Shown here: positions 53,468 through 61,431 of the stretch, piece by piece | How positions within the stretch are numbered: position 1 is the first letter of the stretch | Layout: each line of letters begins with the position of its first letter | Assembly (NCBI GenBank): GCA_964444365.1 | Contig: CAYUHJ010000010.1 | Coordinates: forward strand, 1 to 64,000 | Length of the DNA stretch: 64,000 nucleotides | DNA from: CAYUHJ01 sp964444365 | GTDB lineage: Bacteria; Planctomycetota; Planctomycetia; Gemmatales; Gemmataceae | Reading direction: 5' to 3' | Made by a program: the position numbers and the translations under genes | Notes under the pieces: model-generated | Databases searched by the model: none | What the model was told of the DNA's origin: nothing | What the model saw: the letters and a program-made list of their open reading frames with translations, nothing else

Positions 53468-53794
53468 ATGCCGTTGACCTTGACCCTGACCGTGGCCGAC
53501 GACCGGGCGGAGATCGTCCTGACGGGCGACCTCGACGCGACCTCGGCCCCGCAGTTCCAGGCGGAACTGGAGAAGGCCGCCGCCGCGAAGCCCAGGCACC
53601 TCGTCCTGCACCTCGCGGCCCTGGAGTTCATGGCCAGCGCCGGCGTGCGGATGCTGATCTTCGCGAAGCAAAAGATGGGGACCGGCACGCGGGTGTACGT
53701 GATCGCCCCGCAGGAGCCGATCCTGCAAACGCTGCAACGCACGGGGCTCATGAACAGCGTGACGGTGCAAGACGTGTTCGCCCCGGTGGCGTGA
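53468..53794 (+). CDS. Second STAS-domain anti-sigma factor antagonist
   Basis: A 108-residue STAS protein. RAEIVLTGDLDATSAPQFQA near 13-32 is followed by LVLHLAALEFMASAGVRMLI near 45-64, which contains the phosphorylatable Ser in MASAG, and then VYVIAPQEPILQTLQRTGL near 76-94. It differs clearly from the 50806 copy, so the two are paralogues rather than a recent duplication. Its stop codon is followed within about 25 bp by the start of the RsbW-like kinase gene, so the two are almost certainly co-transcribed. It most likely acts as the direct substrate of that kinase. Confidence 0.9.
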   Translation: MPLTLTLTVADDRAEIVLTGDLDATSAPQFQAELEKAAAAKPRHLVLHLAALEFMASAGVRMLIFAKQKMGTGTRVYVIAPQEPILQTLQRTGLMNSVTVQDVFAPVA

Positions 53795-53817
53795 CGGATT
53801 CCCGCGGGAGGCGTCCC

Positions 53818-54273
53818 ATGCAACCGCTTCACCTGCCAGGCACCCTGGACTCGCTCGCCCCGGTGAGCGAGTTCGTCAAGTCCGCGGCCGCCGAGGCCGG
53901 GCTCGACAAGCACGCGACCTACCGCCTTCGGCTGGCGGTCGTGGAACTCGTCACCAACGTCATCGAGCACGGCTACGCCGAGAACGGCCTGAGCGGCTGG
54001 TTCGACGTCTCCTCGGAACTCGCGCCGGAAACGCTCACGGTCACCATCGAGGACGACGCCCCCGCCTTCGACCCGCGGCAGGCGGACGTGCCGGACGACC
54101 TGCACCTGCCACCCGAAGAACGGCAAATCGGCGGGCTCGGCGTGTACCTCGTTTTGCAGGAAGTCGACCGCTACGAGTACGAACGCCGCGACGGGCGGAA
54201 CCGCAGCGTCGTCGTGATGAACCGGCCGAATCCAACTTCTGGTCCCCCTCTCCCAGCTGGGGAGAGGGGGTAG
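53818..54273 (+). CDS. RsbW-like anti-sigma Ser/Thr kinase (GHKL ATPase)
   Basis: A GHKL-type kinase of 151 residues that would phosphorylate the STAS partner. The ATP-binding N-box is visible in RLRLAVVELVTNVIEHGYAE near 37-56. The G1 region is IEDDAPAFDP near 80-89, and the G2-like GGLGVYLVLQEVD near 111-123, all expected of RsbW-type proteins. ATG at 53818 was preferred because GGGAGG lies about 6 nt before it; a GTG at 53791 overlapping the previous stop is possible. The last 11 residues (SGPPLPAGERG) are encoded by a palindrome that also contains the stop codon region, so this tail is probably a later addition. It is part of the STAS-kinase-phosphatase cluster. Confidence 0.88.
   Translation: MQPLHLPGTLDSLAPVSEFVKSAAAEAGLDKHATYRLRLAVVELVTNVIEHGYAENGLSGWFDVSSELAPETLTVTIEDDAPAFDPRQADVPDDLHLPPEERQIGGLGVYLVLQEVDRYEYERRDGRNRSVVVMNRPNPTSGPPLPAGERG
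54243..54270. repeat. Palindrome encoding the 3' end of the kinase gene
   Basis: CCCCCTCTCCCAGCT and its complement AGCTGGGGAGAGGGGG lie back to back, and the TAG stop follows directly at 54271. A half copy of the CCCCTCTCCCC family otherwise found between genes (44411-44536, 51142-51289). Confidence 0.75.
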
Positions 54274-54312
54274 GTGTGCGGGGAAATCCAGTACCCATGC
54301 GAACTCCCCGGA

Positions 54313-54430
54313 TTTGTAGGTCGGGCCGAGGCTTTGCGAGGCCCGACGGGAAGCGAAATGTCGGCCACGAAGACTCGATTCAACGCGAAACGCAACGTCG
54401 GGCCTCGCAAAGCCTCGGCCCGACCGACAA
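54313..54430. repeat. Palindrome TTTGTAGGTCGGGCC family, second copy
   Basis: The arms at 54313-54347 and 54397-54430 pair at all but a few positions around a 49-bp loop. It resembles the element at 23032-23113. It lies between the RsbW-like gene and the phosphatase gene, in a gap of about 220 bp without a gene. Confidence 0.88.
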
Positions 54431-54491
54431 GAAATGCATCGATTGCGGCTGGAGGTTCACCTCTCTCTCCGCAAGCTAGCGAGACCTCCCC

Positions 54492-56336
54492 ATGCCCGGC
54501 CTGCGTTTCCAGATCTTTGAAGGCCCCACCGTCGTTCACTCCGTCGACGCGTCGTCCGGCGTGACCGAGTTCGGCCGGCAAGCGGAAGGGGAGGAGCCGC
54601 CGTACCGCCACCACCACGACGCGCACCGGCTGCGCGTCGTGTTCGCCCGGCTGGAAGAGAAGGAAGTGTCGCGAAAACACTTCTCCGTCGAGCCGCTGCC
54701 GGACGGGCGGGTGAAGGTGCAGAACGGCAGCCGCACGGCCCCGGTCGCGTTCGGCGACGGGACGCTGCTCGACCCCGGGCTGGCGCGTGAAGTCCTCATT
54801 CCCGTGTCCGTCCTCGTCGGCGGTCGGCGGATTGCCATCGAGCCGGCGGACGGCGGTCAGGGGAGTTCCAAGCTCGCGGCCCTGCTGGCAGAGCACGAGG
54901 CACCGGGGCAACTCCAGAGCCTGCCGGAAGCGACGCTCCCCCCCGGAGCACTCGCCCGCCGACCCGCCCCGAAGCCCGACGCGGCCGGGGGGATGGGGCA
55001 GGAGCCGCTGATCCGGTGGCTGGAAACGGCGCTCACGGTGCTGCAAAGCGCCGCCGTCTCGACCGACTTTTACGAACGGGCCGCGGACGCGCTCGTCACC
55101 CTGGTGAACCTCGACACGGGCCAGGTGCTGCGGTACGAGTACGGCCAGTGGCGGGTACTCGCCCACCGGTCGGCGACGGCAGCCGCCCACGGCGACGAAC
55201 GCGCGGCGAGCCGGAACATTCTGGCCCAGGTTCTACGGGAAAAACGCACCTTCTGGCACGTGCCCGCCACCGCGTCCGGGGCGAGCCTGGCCGGGGTGAA
55301 CGCGCTCGTCGCGGCCCCGATTCTGAACCCGGCCGGCGAGGTGATCGGCGTCCTGTACGGCGACCGCCAGGCCCGCGGGATGCGCGGCGGGGCTCCCCCG
55401 ATCACGCAACTCGAAGCGATGCTGGTGCAACTCCTGGCCGGCGGCGTCGCCACCGGGCTCAGCCGGCTCGAACGCGAAGAAGCGGAGCGGGCCAAGCACA
55501 AGAAGTTCGTCCAGTACGAGCGCGAACTGGACATCGGCCGGAACATCCAGGGCGGATTCCTGCCCGAGGCGTTGCCGAGGCCGGCCGGGTGGGAGCTGGC
55601 CGCCTACTTCAAGCCCGCCCGCGAAGTCGGCGGGGACTTCTACGACGTGTTCCCACTGTCCAACCACCAGCTCGCCATCGCCATCGCCGACGTGTGCGAC
55701 AAGGGCGTCGGGGCGGCCCTGTTCATGGCGATCTTCCGCACGCTGCTGCGGGCCACCTGCCAGATGTCCCTGACCCGGCAGTTGCTCGGGGCCAACCCGG
55801 ACTCGGCCGCCCTCGCCCCGCGGCCGACGGGCCGGCGGGCCAGCCTGCTCACGGACCTCAACGCCCTCGCCACGGTGGAGGCGACCAACGTCTACGTCGC
55901 CACGACGCACGCGGCGTCGTTCATGTTCGCGACGATGTTTTTCGGCATCCTGGACACGGAAACCGGCGAACTCGTGTACGTCAACGGCGGCCACGACTAC
56001 CCGACGATCGTCGACGCGAACGGGGTGAAGACCCGGCTCAAGACCACCGGCCCGGCGGTCGGCCTGATGGCCGACGCCGAGTTCGACATCGGCAAGGTCA
56101 CGCTCGACCCCGGCGACGTGCTGGTGATGACCACCGACGGGGTCACCGACGCCCGAAACCCGGCGGGCAAGGGGTTCGGCGAGGAGCGACTGCTCGACCT
56201 GTTGAAGGAGCCGGCCCCGACCGCGGCCGCCGCGGTCGACCGGCTCGTCGCCGCGCTGACCGAACACATCGGCACGGCCGACCAGTTCGACGACATCACC
56301 GTCCTCGTCACCCGCCGCGAGCCGGCGTCAGCGTGA
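54492..56336 (+). CDS. FHA-GAF-PP2C phosphatase (RsbU/SpoIIE-like)
   Basis: A 614-residue phosphatase that would reactivate STAS antagonists. The N-terminal FHA-like part includes VVFARLEEKEVSRKHFSVE near 49-67 and binds phospho-Thr if functional. A GAF-like sensor follows (about 180-335) containing VLQSAAVSTDFYERAADALV. The C-terminal PP2C domain (about 370-610) starts DIGRNIQGGFLPEALPRPAG and has the metal sites in VGGDFYDVFPL, IADVCDKGVGAALFMAI, VYVNGGHDYPTI and VMTTDGVTDARNPAG, and finally DQFDDITVLV. All metal-binding acids of the SpoIIE type appear present. It is the fourth component of the STAS/kinase cluster. It ends overlapping the convergent dehydrogenase gene by 9 bp. Confidence 0.9.
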   Translation: MPGLRFQIFEGPTVVHSVDASSGVTEFGRQAEGEEPPYRHHHDAHRLRVVFARLEEKEVSRKHFSVEPLPDGRVKVQNGSRTAPVAFGDGTLLDPGLAREVLIPVSVLVGGRRIAIEPADGGQGSSKLAALLAEHEAPGQLQSLPEATLPPGALARRPAPKPDAAGGMGQEPLIRWLETALTVLQSAAVSTDFYERAADALVTLVNLDTGQVLRYEYGQWRVLAHRSATAAAHGDERAASRNILAQVLREKRTFWHVPATASGASLAGVNALVAAPILNPAGEVIGVLYGDRQARGMRGGAPPITQLEAMLVQLLAGGVATGLSRLEREEAERAKHKKFVQYERELDIGRNIQGGFLPEALPRPAGWELAAYFKPAREVGGDFYDVFPLSNHQLAIAIADVCDKGVGAALFMAIFRTLLRATCQMSLTRQLLGANPDSAALAPRPTGRRASLLTDLNALATVEATNVYVATTHAASFMFATMFFGILDTETGELVYVNGGHDYPTIVDANGVKTRLKTTGPAVGLMADAEFDIGKVTLDPGDVLVMTTDGVTDARNPAGKGFGEERLLDLLKEPAPTAAAAVDRLVAALTEHIGTADQFDDITVLVTRREPASA

Positions 56337-57368
56337 GGGGCTGGTCCGCACGACCGCCCGGCCCGCGAGCGCGCCGCTCCGCATGTCGTCGAGCGCCCGG
56401 TTGATGTCCGCGAGGGCGTACTCCTTCCCGAGCGTCGGCGTCAGGTCGAGCTTGCCGCTCTCGCACAGGCGGACGTAGTTCGGGATGTCGAACTGGGGAT
56501 GCGATTCCCCGCCGTGGGAGCCGGTCAGCACCTTGTCGAAGTGCAGCGGCAGCGTGTGAATCGCGGCGGCGGTCCCCTTCGCCGGCACGCCGACGAGGAC
56601 CGTGCGGCCCCGCGGCCCGGTGACGCGGTACGCCGCCTCGATGACCTTCACGTTCCCCGTGTTGTCGACCGCCACGTCGTATTCCCTCACGATTTCCCGC
56701 ACCGCGGCCTCGGCGTCGATGCCCCGCGAGTTGATCGCGTGCGTCGCGCCGAGCTTCTTCGCCAGTGACAGCCGGTTGTCAAACAGGTCGAGCGCGACGA
56801 TCGGGTACGCCCCGACGAGGGCCGCGGCCTGCACGATGCTGAGCCCGATCCCGCCGGCCCCGAACACGACGACGGACTCGCCGATCTTCAATTTCGCGTT
56901 GTTGTTGACGACGCCGAACCCGGTCGTGACGGCACAGCCGAACAACGACGCAACGGCCGGGTCGAAGTCCACGGGGATCTTCGTAACGCGGTTTTCGGAG
57001 ACGACGGCGAACTCGTTGAACGTCGTCACCCACCCGGCGTTGACCGGGCCGCGGGCGGAGCCGTAGACGGGGCACAGCGATTCCAGGCCCGCCCCTTTTC
57101 GCCAGTGCAACACGACGCGGTCGCCGGGCGTCACGGTGCGAACGCCGGGGCCGACTTCGAGGACTTCGCCGGTGCCCTCGTGGCCGAGTAGGTGGGGAAG
57201 GAACTTGTCCGGCCCCTTCACGCCCGCGATTTCGCCGAGTTGGGAGCCGCAGATTCCGGACACGAGCACGCGGACGAGCACTTGCCCGAACGAAACGGGA
57301 GGGACTTCCACGTCTTCGAGCGCGAGCGGGGCGTTCTGCTCGACGAGGACCGCGGCGAGGCCTTTCAC
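56328..57368 (-). CDS. Zinc-dependent MDR-family alcohol dehydrogenase-like protein
   Basis: An NAD(P)-dependent oxidoreductase of 346 residues. The catalytic zinc Cys is in VSGICGSQLGEI near 36-47, with GHEGTGEVLEVGPG near 62-75 as the second ligand region. The cofactor fold is VVVFGAGGIGLSIVQAAALV near 166-185, followed by VALDLFDNRL. The lobe that normally holds four structural-zinc cysteines is short and contains only one (LESLCPVYGSA near 95-105), so the structural zinc is absent. The substrate could be an alcohol, an aldehyde or a nucleotide sugar. It runs in the same direction as a TIM-barrel isomerase and a Gfo/Idh/MocA protein, so these three may act together on a sugar. Confidence 0.85.
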   Translation of the reverse strand: MKGLAAVLVEQNAPLALEDVEVPPVSFGQVLVRVLVSGICGSQLGEIAGVKGPDKFLPHLLGHEGTGEVLEVGPGVRTVTPGDRVVLHWRKGAGLESLCPVYGSARGPVNAGWVTTFNEFAVVSENRVTKIPVDFDPAVASLFGCAVTTGFGVVNNNAKLKIGESVVVFGAGGIGLSIVQAAALVGAYPIVALDLFDNRLSLAKKLGATHAINSRGIDAEAAVREIVREYDVAVDNTGNVKVIEAAYRVTGPRGRTVLVGVPAKGTAAAIHTLPLHFDKVLTGSHGGESHPQFDIPNYVRLCESGKLDLTPTLGKEYALADINRALDDMRSGALAGRAVVRTSPSR

Positions 57369-57385
57369 GTTTCCATCCTCTGAAC

Positions 57386-57453
57386 CGTGTAGCCGCGACG
57401 CGATAGCGGAGCGCGGGAGACTTCGCGCTCCGCTATCGCGTCGCGGCTACACG
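57386..57453. repeat. Palindrome of the TAGCCGCGA family overlapping a stop codon
   Basis: Perfect 30-bp arms at 57386-57415 and 57424-57453 with an 8-bp loop. On the minus strand the right arm supplies the TAG stop (57447-57449) of the isomerase gene. Together with 2597-2693, this shows the same repeat donating a stop codon twice. Confidence 0.92.
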
Positions 57454-58283
57454 ACAAACTTCCGCAAAAACTCGATCGACTTCCGTGCCGTGTTGACCGC
57501 GTCGTGGCTGTGCCGACTCAGTTCGACGGACACCATTCCGGTGTAGTTCGCGGCCCGCAGCCCGGCGAACACGTCCGCGAAGTCGACCTCGCCTTCGCCG
57601 AACATCAGGTGGTCGTGGACGCCGCGGCGCATGTCCTCGATGTGGACGTTCCAGAGCCAGTCCTTCCACCGCACGAGGTGCTCGCTGACCGGCAACTCCC
57701 CGTTGCAGACGAGGTGGCCGATATCGACGGTGAGCCCGAAGTTCGGGTGGTTGACGCGGCCGTGCAACTCGGCGAATTTTTCCACTGTGTCGATGAACAT
57801 GCCGGGCTCCGGCTCGAACGCGAGGCGGACGTTCTTTTGGGCTGCGTAGTCGGCGAGTTGTTTGCAGCCATCGACGAGGCGTGACATCAGATCGGAAGGA
57901 AAGGCGTCATCTGTGGGTGAGCCGGACCAAAAGCTAGCACAATGCGGCGACAGATTTGCTGCGAAATCCACGCAGTGCTTGAGAAACCCGAGCCGTTGAC
58001 GGCGTTCATAATCCGCAGGTGAAATGAGAGTTGGCTGGTGCTTACGGCGTGAGTCGAGAAAAAATCGTGAGCCAGTTTCGATGACTGTGCCACTCAACTT
58101 CAACTCTTCAAATCGAAACCGCAGGCTATTGATTGCATCGTAGGGGTCACTCAGTTCTCGGAAATCCAAGTGATTCACATCCGGCGTCAGGGCCACGCCG
58201 CCGTAGCCGAGTTCGGCGATGATCTCGATCGCGTCTTCGAGCCGGTGGTGGGCGAAGCCGTTCGTGTTGTAGCCGAGGATCAT
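57447..58283 (-). CDS. Sugar-phosphate isomerase/epimerase (xylose isomerase-like TIM barrel)
   Basis: A 278-residue TIM-barrel protein of the AP_endonuclase-2/xylose isomerase-like clan. MILGYNTNGFAHHRLEDAIE at 1-20 is followed by IIAELGYGGVALTPDVNHLD. The metal ligands are visible as Glu in LAFEPEPGMFIDT near 157-169, Asp-His in GLTVDIGHLVCNG near 183-195, His in NVHIEDMR near 213-220 and the last Glu in MVSVELSRHSHDA. A segment of about 80 codons around residues 40-125 is AT-richer (124 G/C of 240 bases 57901-58140, against roughly two thirds in the flanks) and uses codons rare elsewhere in the gene, as if replaced by recombination. The ATG at 58283 is the family start. It is upstream of the MDR dehydrogenase gene. 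Confidence 0.85.
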   Translation of the reverse strand: MILGYNTNGFAHHRLEDAIEIIAELGYGGVALTPDVNHLDFRELSDPYDAINSLRFRFEELKLSGTVIETGSRFFLDSRRKHQPTLISPADYERRQRLGFLKHCVDFAANLSPHCASFWSGSPTDDAFPSDLMSRLVDGCKQLADYAAQKNVRLAFEPEPGMFIDTVEKFAELHGRVNHPNFGLTVDIGHLVCNGELPVSEHLVRWKDWLWNVHIEDMRRGVHDHLMFGEGEVDFADVFAGLRAANYTGMVSVELSRHSHDAVNTARKSIEFLRKFVV

Positions 58284-58320
58284 GGCTGCGCCGCCAGCAT
58301 CGTGTCGAGGAGAGCGCACG

Positions 58321-59472
58321 TCATTCTACCGCGACCCACCGCTGTTCGCGGTGGCTGCGGAGGATCGCCTCGCACAGTTGCACCTCGCGGTGGCCGTCGG
58401 CGAAGGTGGCGTACAGCGGGGCCGGCGACTTGCCGTGGTCGATGTCGTGGTAGATGGCCTTGTACAGTTGCTTGAACGAGTCGGGAAACCCTTCGGCGTG
58501 GCCGCCGGGGTAGTCGGCGAACTTCTGGGCCGTCGGGCCGAGCAGGGCGGGGTCGCGGCTGAGGGCTTCGGTCGACCGCAGCCGGTGGCCGATGTGCAGG
58601 GTGTTCGGCTCCTCGCTGTCCCAGGAGATCGAGGCCTTCCCGCCGGCGAGGTCGAACCGCAGGGAGTTCTTCCGGCCGGCCGTCACCTGCGACACCGTCA
58701 CGACGCCCTTCGCCCCGCCCTTGAAACGAAGCAAAATCGAGCCGTAGTCCTCCGTGTGGATCGGCACCGCCTCCGCCGGCTGGTGGCGGTGCCCGGCGGT
58801 GCCGCTGAACGTCTCGGAGCCGCCGGCCGGCCGGTAGCGGGTGTCGTGGACGGTTCGCAGGTCCGCACACACGGCCGTGACGGACAGCCCCGTGACGAAA
58901 CAAATCGTGTCGAGCCAGTGGGTGCCGATGTCCGCGACGGCCCGCAGTTCGCCCCCCGCCGCGGGGAGCACGCGCCAGTTGAAATCACTGACGTACATCA
59001 GCCAGTCTTGCAGGTACGACCCCGTGACGTGGAAGACCTCGCCGAGGTCGCCGGCGTGGATGCGGTCGCGGGCTTCGAGCACGAGCGGGTAGAACCGCAC
59101 GTTGTAGTTTACCGCCGTGACGAGGTGCGGGTGCCCGGCGGCGAGCTTGACCAGCTCCGCCGTTTCCGCCGTCGACATCGCCAGCGGCTTCTCGCAGACG
59201 ACGTGCTTTCCCGCGGCGAGGGCGGCCCGGCACTGCTCGAAGTGGTAGCGGTTCGGCGACGCGAGGTGGACGACGGTCACGGCGGGGTCGGCAAGGATTT
59301 CCTCGAAAGTCGCGTAGCCCTTCTCCAGGCCGAGCGACCGCGCCGCCTGAACGGACTTGTCCGGGGACGACCCGAGGATGCCGACGACCCGCCGGCCGAG
59401 CCGCCGCAGCGCCTCGACGTGGACCGGCCCGATGAACCCCGTCCCGACAATCGCGGTGCCCGTCGCCTGCAT
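58321..59472 (-). CDS. Gfo/Idh/MocA-family oxidoreductase
   Basis: A 383-residue NAD(P)-dependent oxidoreductase acting on a sugar or sugar derivative. The N-terminal Rossmann fold starts GTAIVGTGFIGPVHVEALRR near residues 5-24, then VVGILGSSPDKS; the EKPLAMS motif (near 95-101) with its catalytic Lys is present in CEKPLAMSTAE. The C-terminal alpha/beta domain contains DIGTHWLDTICFVTG near 157-171, where His binds substrate. The proposed active residues are all present. It is next to an isomerase/epimerase gene and an MDR dehydrogenase gene on the same strand, a common trio in carbohydrate breakdown. Substrate unknown. Confidence 0.88.
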   Translation of the reverse strand: MQATGTAIVGTGFIGPVHVEALRRLGRRVVGILGSSPDKSVQAARSLGLEKGYATFEEILADPAVTVVHLASPNRYHFEQCRAALAAGKHVVCEKPLAMSTAETAELVKLAAGHPHLVTAVNYNVRFYPLVLEARDRIHAGDLGEVFHVTGSYLQDWLMYVSDFNWRVLPAAGGELRAVADIGTHWLDTICFVTGLSVTAVCADLRTVHDTRYRPAGGSETFSGTAGHRHQPAEAVPIHTEDYGSILLRFKGGAKGVVTVSQVTAGRKNSLRFDLAGGKASISWDSEEPNTLHIGHRLRSTEALSRDPALLGPTAQKFADYPGGHAEGFPDSFKQLYKAIYHDIDHGKSPAPLYATFADGHREVQLCEAILRSHREQRWVAVE

Positions 59473-59510
59473 GGTGCCCTCTCGTCGGTCGCTGGTGCGG
59501 TGAAGGCTTC

Positions 59511-59549
59511 ACCCCCACCCCAACCCTCCCCCCTCAAGGGGGAGGGGAT
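59511..59549. repeat. Half copy of the CCCTCCCCCTTGAGGG composite repeat
   Basis: One terminal hairpin (CCTCCCCCCTCAAGGGGGAG) with the CACCCCAACC side, preceded by GTGAAGGCTTCACCCC; the other half is missing. It lies in the short gap before the TPR-YggX gene. Confidence 0.7.
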
Positions 59550-59553
59550 CAGG

Positions 59554-60180
59554 TCAGTTCGCCGCGTCGTCGAAGCCGAGGTAGCCGCGGAGGTGCTTGT
59601 CGTACTCGGCGGCCCCGAACTCGGAACTCAGGTCGAGCCGGAGTTCGTTGATGACCTTGATCGAGTAGTCCTTCTTCCACGAATCCCAGCATTCCGTGCA
59701 GATCTTCTCGAAGACCCGCTCCGCGAGTTTGCCGTCGATGTTCGGCGGCACCGGCATCTGCCGGGCCTTCCGCCCGGTGACACACCCCGGCCGCTCGCAG
59801 CGGAAGCCGGTGTCCGGGCCGTCGTACACCGGCTCGGCGGACACGGCCTTCGGGACGGGTGCCCCGAGGTCCGCGAGTTGCTTGGCCATCGCGTCGCGCG
59901 GCATCTTGTCGCCGCGCTCGTCCGCGACCTTGTACCCGGCCGTCAGCACCTCCACGGCCTTGGCGGCGTCCCCGCACTTCGTCAGGGCGTCGCCGAGCAG
60001 CTGGTACACCTTCGAGAACTGCGGCGACAGCTCGATCGTCTTCTCGAATGACTTCACCGCCTCCGCGTGCTGGCCGTCTTCCGCGAGGAGTTGCCCGAGG
60101 CGGAAGTGGCCGAGTTCGTTCTCGGGGTCGTCGGTCGCCATCTTGCGGAACTGGGCGATGCGGTCGTGCAGGGAACTCAT
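59554..60180 (-). CDS. TPR protein with C-terminal YggX (Fe(II)-trafficking)-like domain
   Basis: A 208-residue fusion. Residues about 1-95 form two to three TPR-type helical hairpins (HFRLGQLLAEDGQHAEAVKS, VYQLLGDALTKCGDAAKAVE). A linker with the CERPGC pair (near 127-132) follows. The last 70 residues match the YggX/oxidative damage protection family: MPVPPNIDGKLAERVFEKIC near 141-160, then WDSWKKDYSIKVINELRLDL near 163-182 and EYDKHLRGYLGF. YggX normally stands alone, about 90 residues, and is thought to protect Fe-S proteins. Here it shares a divergent promoter region with a zinc-ribbon protein and an IscX gene. The domain call is good; the combined role is inference. Confidence 0.8.
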   Translation of the reverse strand: MSSLHDRIAQFRKMATDDPENELGHFRLGQLLAEDGQHAEAVKSFEKTIELSPQFSKVYQLLGDALTKCGDAAKAVEVLTAGYKVADERGDKMPRDAMAKQLADLGAPVPKAVSAEPVYDGPDTGFRCERPGCVTGRKARQMPVPPNIDGKLAERVFEKICTECWDSWKKDYSIKVINELRLDLSSEFGAAEYDKHLRGYLGFDDAAN

Positions 60181-60253
60181 CGGGGGGTCTCGTCGCGTGG
60201 AACCGGGCCGTGCGGGTATTCTATTCATTAGCGTCGGACCCGGAGACGAGCCG

Positions 60254-60760
60254 ATGTCCCGCGAATGCGAACCGTGCCGACTGCACTTCCCCGACTCGCC
60301 GCCGGTCTGCCCGCGGTGCGGGGCGACGACGAAGTTCACGCTCCTGCAGCCGCTCAACGAAACCCCGGACCCGATCCCGGACGTTCCGGACCAGACGAAG
60401 TTCGGGCACACCGACGCGATCCGGCTCGGCTACGAAAAGGGCGTGCTCGGGCAGATTCAAGAGAACGTCGGGTTCAAGCCCGCGATGTGGGGCGTCTTCG
60501 CGTTCGTCGTGTTGACCGTCGTCGGCACCTGGATTTCGGTCGGGGACGACTTCGCCCGCCGGGCCGCGACGCTGAAAGTGGGGATGCCGATCCGCGAGGT
60601 GTCCGCGGTGATGGGCTACCCCGAGCCGACGCACGGGTCCGGCGAGGTGACGTGGGAGGGCGGGGACAAGGCCGTCCGCGTCGTGTACCGTGACGGGAAG
60701 GTAACGGAACTCCACCCCGACGTCGCCCGCGGCGGCCTGCACGCCCGGCGAATCCGCTGA
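60254..60760 (+). CDS. Zinc-ribbon membrane protein with SmpA/BamE-like tail
   Basis: A 168-residue protein with three parts. An N-terminal zinc ribbon CEPCRLHFPDSPPVCPRCG (about residues 5-23) is followed by an acidic or Pro-rich linker. A membrane helix PAMWGVFAFVVLTVVGTWIS lies near 76-95. The C-terminal 65 residues look like a BamE/SmpA-type fold: KVGMPIREVSAVMGYPEP near 107-124, then VTWEGGDKAVRVVYRDGKVT. The ribbon would face the cytosol and the tail the other side. Function unknown. The ATG at 60254 is divergent from the TPR-YggX gene by about 73 bp. IscX follows after 14 bp, so the two are most likely co-transcribed. Confidence 0.68.
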   Translation: MSRECEPCRLHFPDSPPVCPRCGATTKFTLLQPLNETPDPIPDVPDQTKFGHTDAIRLGYEKGVLGQIQENVGFKPAMWGVFAFVVLTVVGTWISVGDDFARRAATLKVGMPIREVSAVMGYPEPTHGSGEVTWEGGDKAVRVVYRDGKVTELHPDVARGGLHARRIR

Positions 60761-60774
60761 CCCGGACCACTGCC

Positions 60775-60984
60775 ATGACCTGGACCGACTCCCGCGCGAT
60801 CGGCGAACTGCTGTTCGAGCGGTACGACACCCTCGACCCCCTGACCGTCCGGTTCACGGACATGCACAAGTGGGTCCTCGACCTGGAGGGGTTCACGGGG
60901 AAGCCCGGCGACTCGAACGAAAAACTCCTCGAAGCGATCCAGATGGCCTGGTACGAAGAGTGGAAGGACGAGTACGGCTCGTGA
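60775..60984 (+). CDS. iscX: IscX family protein (Fe-S cluster assembly adaptor)
   Basis: A small acidic protein of 69 residues, close to the 66 of E. coli IscX. The sequence fits along its full length: MTWTDSRAIGELLFERYDTL (1-20), then the signature DPLTVRFTDMHKWVLDLEGF near 21-40 and DSNEKLLEAIQMAWYEEW. IscX binds IscS and modulates iron delivery to the Fe-S machinery. IscX is most familiar at the end of proteobacterial isc operons; here no isc gene is nearby. Its neighbours are a zinc-ribbon membrane protein, 14 bp upstream, and a divergent TPR-YggX fusion, which suggests a local iron-handling cluster. The family call is strong. Confidence 0.9.
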   Translation: MTWTDSRAIGELLFERYDTLDPLTVRFTDMHKWVLDLEGFTGKPGDSNEKLLEAIQMAWYEEWKDEYGS

Positions 60985-61041
60985 CGGCACGGTCCCGTGA
61001 CGGCCGCGGCCCGTGACACCCTTCCCCCGGAGTCCCCGCTC

Positions 61042-61431
61042 ATGCGTACGCCCCGTTTCGTCGTGTTGGTCCTGGTGTGCGGTCTGGTCGGCTGCAAGGC
61101 GGCGAAGTTGAACGAGGACAAGTCGTTCAGCCTGTCGTCGGCCGCGGACGAGTACCTCCTCGAACTGATTCCGCAGAAGGCCGAGCAGACGGTGAGCGCG
61201 GCCGTGACCGCGACCGAACCCGTGGACGTGTACGTCGTGCTCAAGTCCGCAGCCGCCGACCCGCGGGACCTGAAGCCGGCGGACCGCGAGAAGAAGGCGG
61301 TCGCGTTCAAGAAGGGCGTCAAGGCGGAGACCCTGACGGCGAAAATCCCCGCGAACGAGGCGTCCGCCGTGCTCGTCGTCCTCGGCAGTGGCTCCAAGAA
61401 AAGCGACGTGACCGTCAAGCTTACGAACTGA
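61042..61431 (+). CDS. Small lipoprotein of unknown function
   Basis: A 129-residue predicted lipoprotein. The signal peptide ends in a lipobox LVGC (Cys18 after VLVLVCGLVG). The mature part is rich in Lys, Ala and Val. It looks like a beta sandwich that is common in planctomycete lipoproteins (YLLELIPQKAEQTVSAAVTA, PVDVYVVLKSAAADP, ASAVLVVLGSGSKKSDVTVK). No catalytic motif seen. The ATG at 61042 opens the signal peptide. It overlaps the convergent sulfatase-like gene by 11 bp. No function assigned. Confidence 0.65.
   Translation: MRTPRFVVLVLVCGLVGCKAAKLNEDKSFSLSSAADEYLLELIPQKAEQTVSAAVTATEPVDVYVVLKSAAADPRDLKPADREKKAVAFKKGVKAETLTAKIPANEASAVLVVLGSGSKKSDVTVKLTN

Noticed and set aside
53791..53817. 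GTG start overlapping the previous stop for the RsbW-like gene
   Set aside because: Possible, but the ATG at 53818 has a strong GGGAGG site six bases upstream and matches the family N-terminus.
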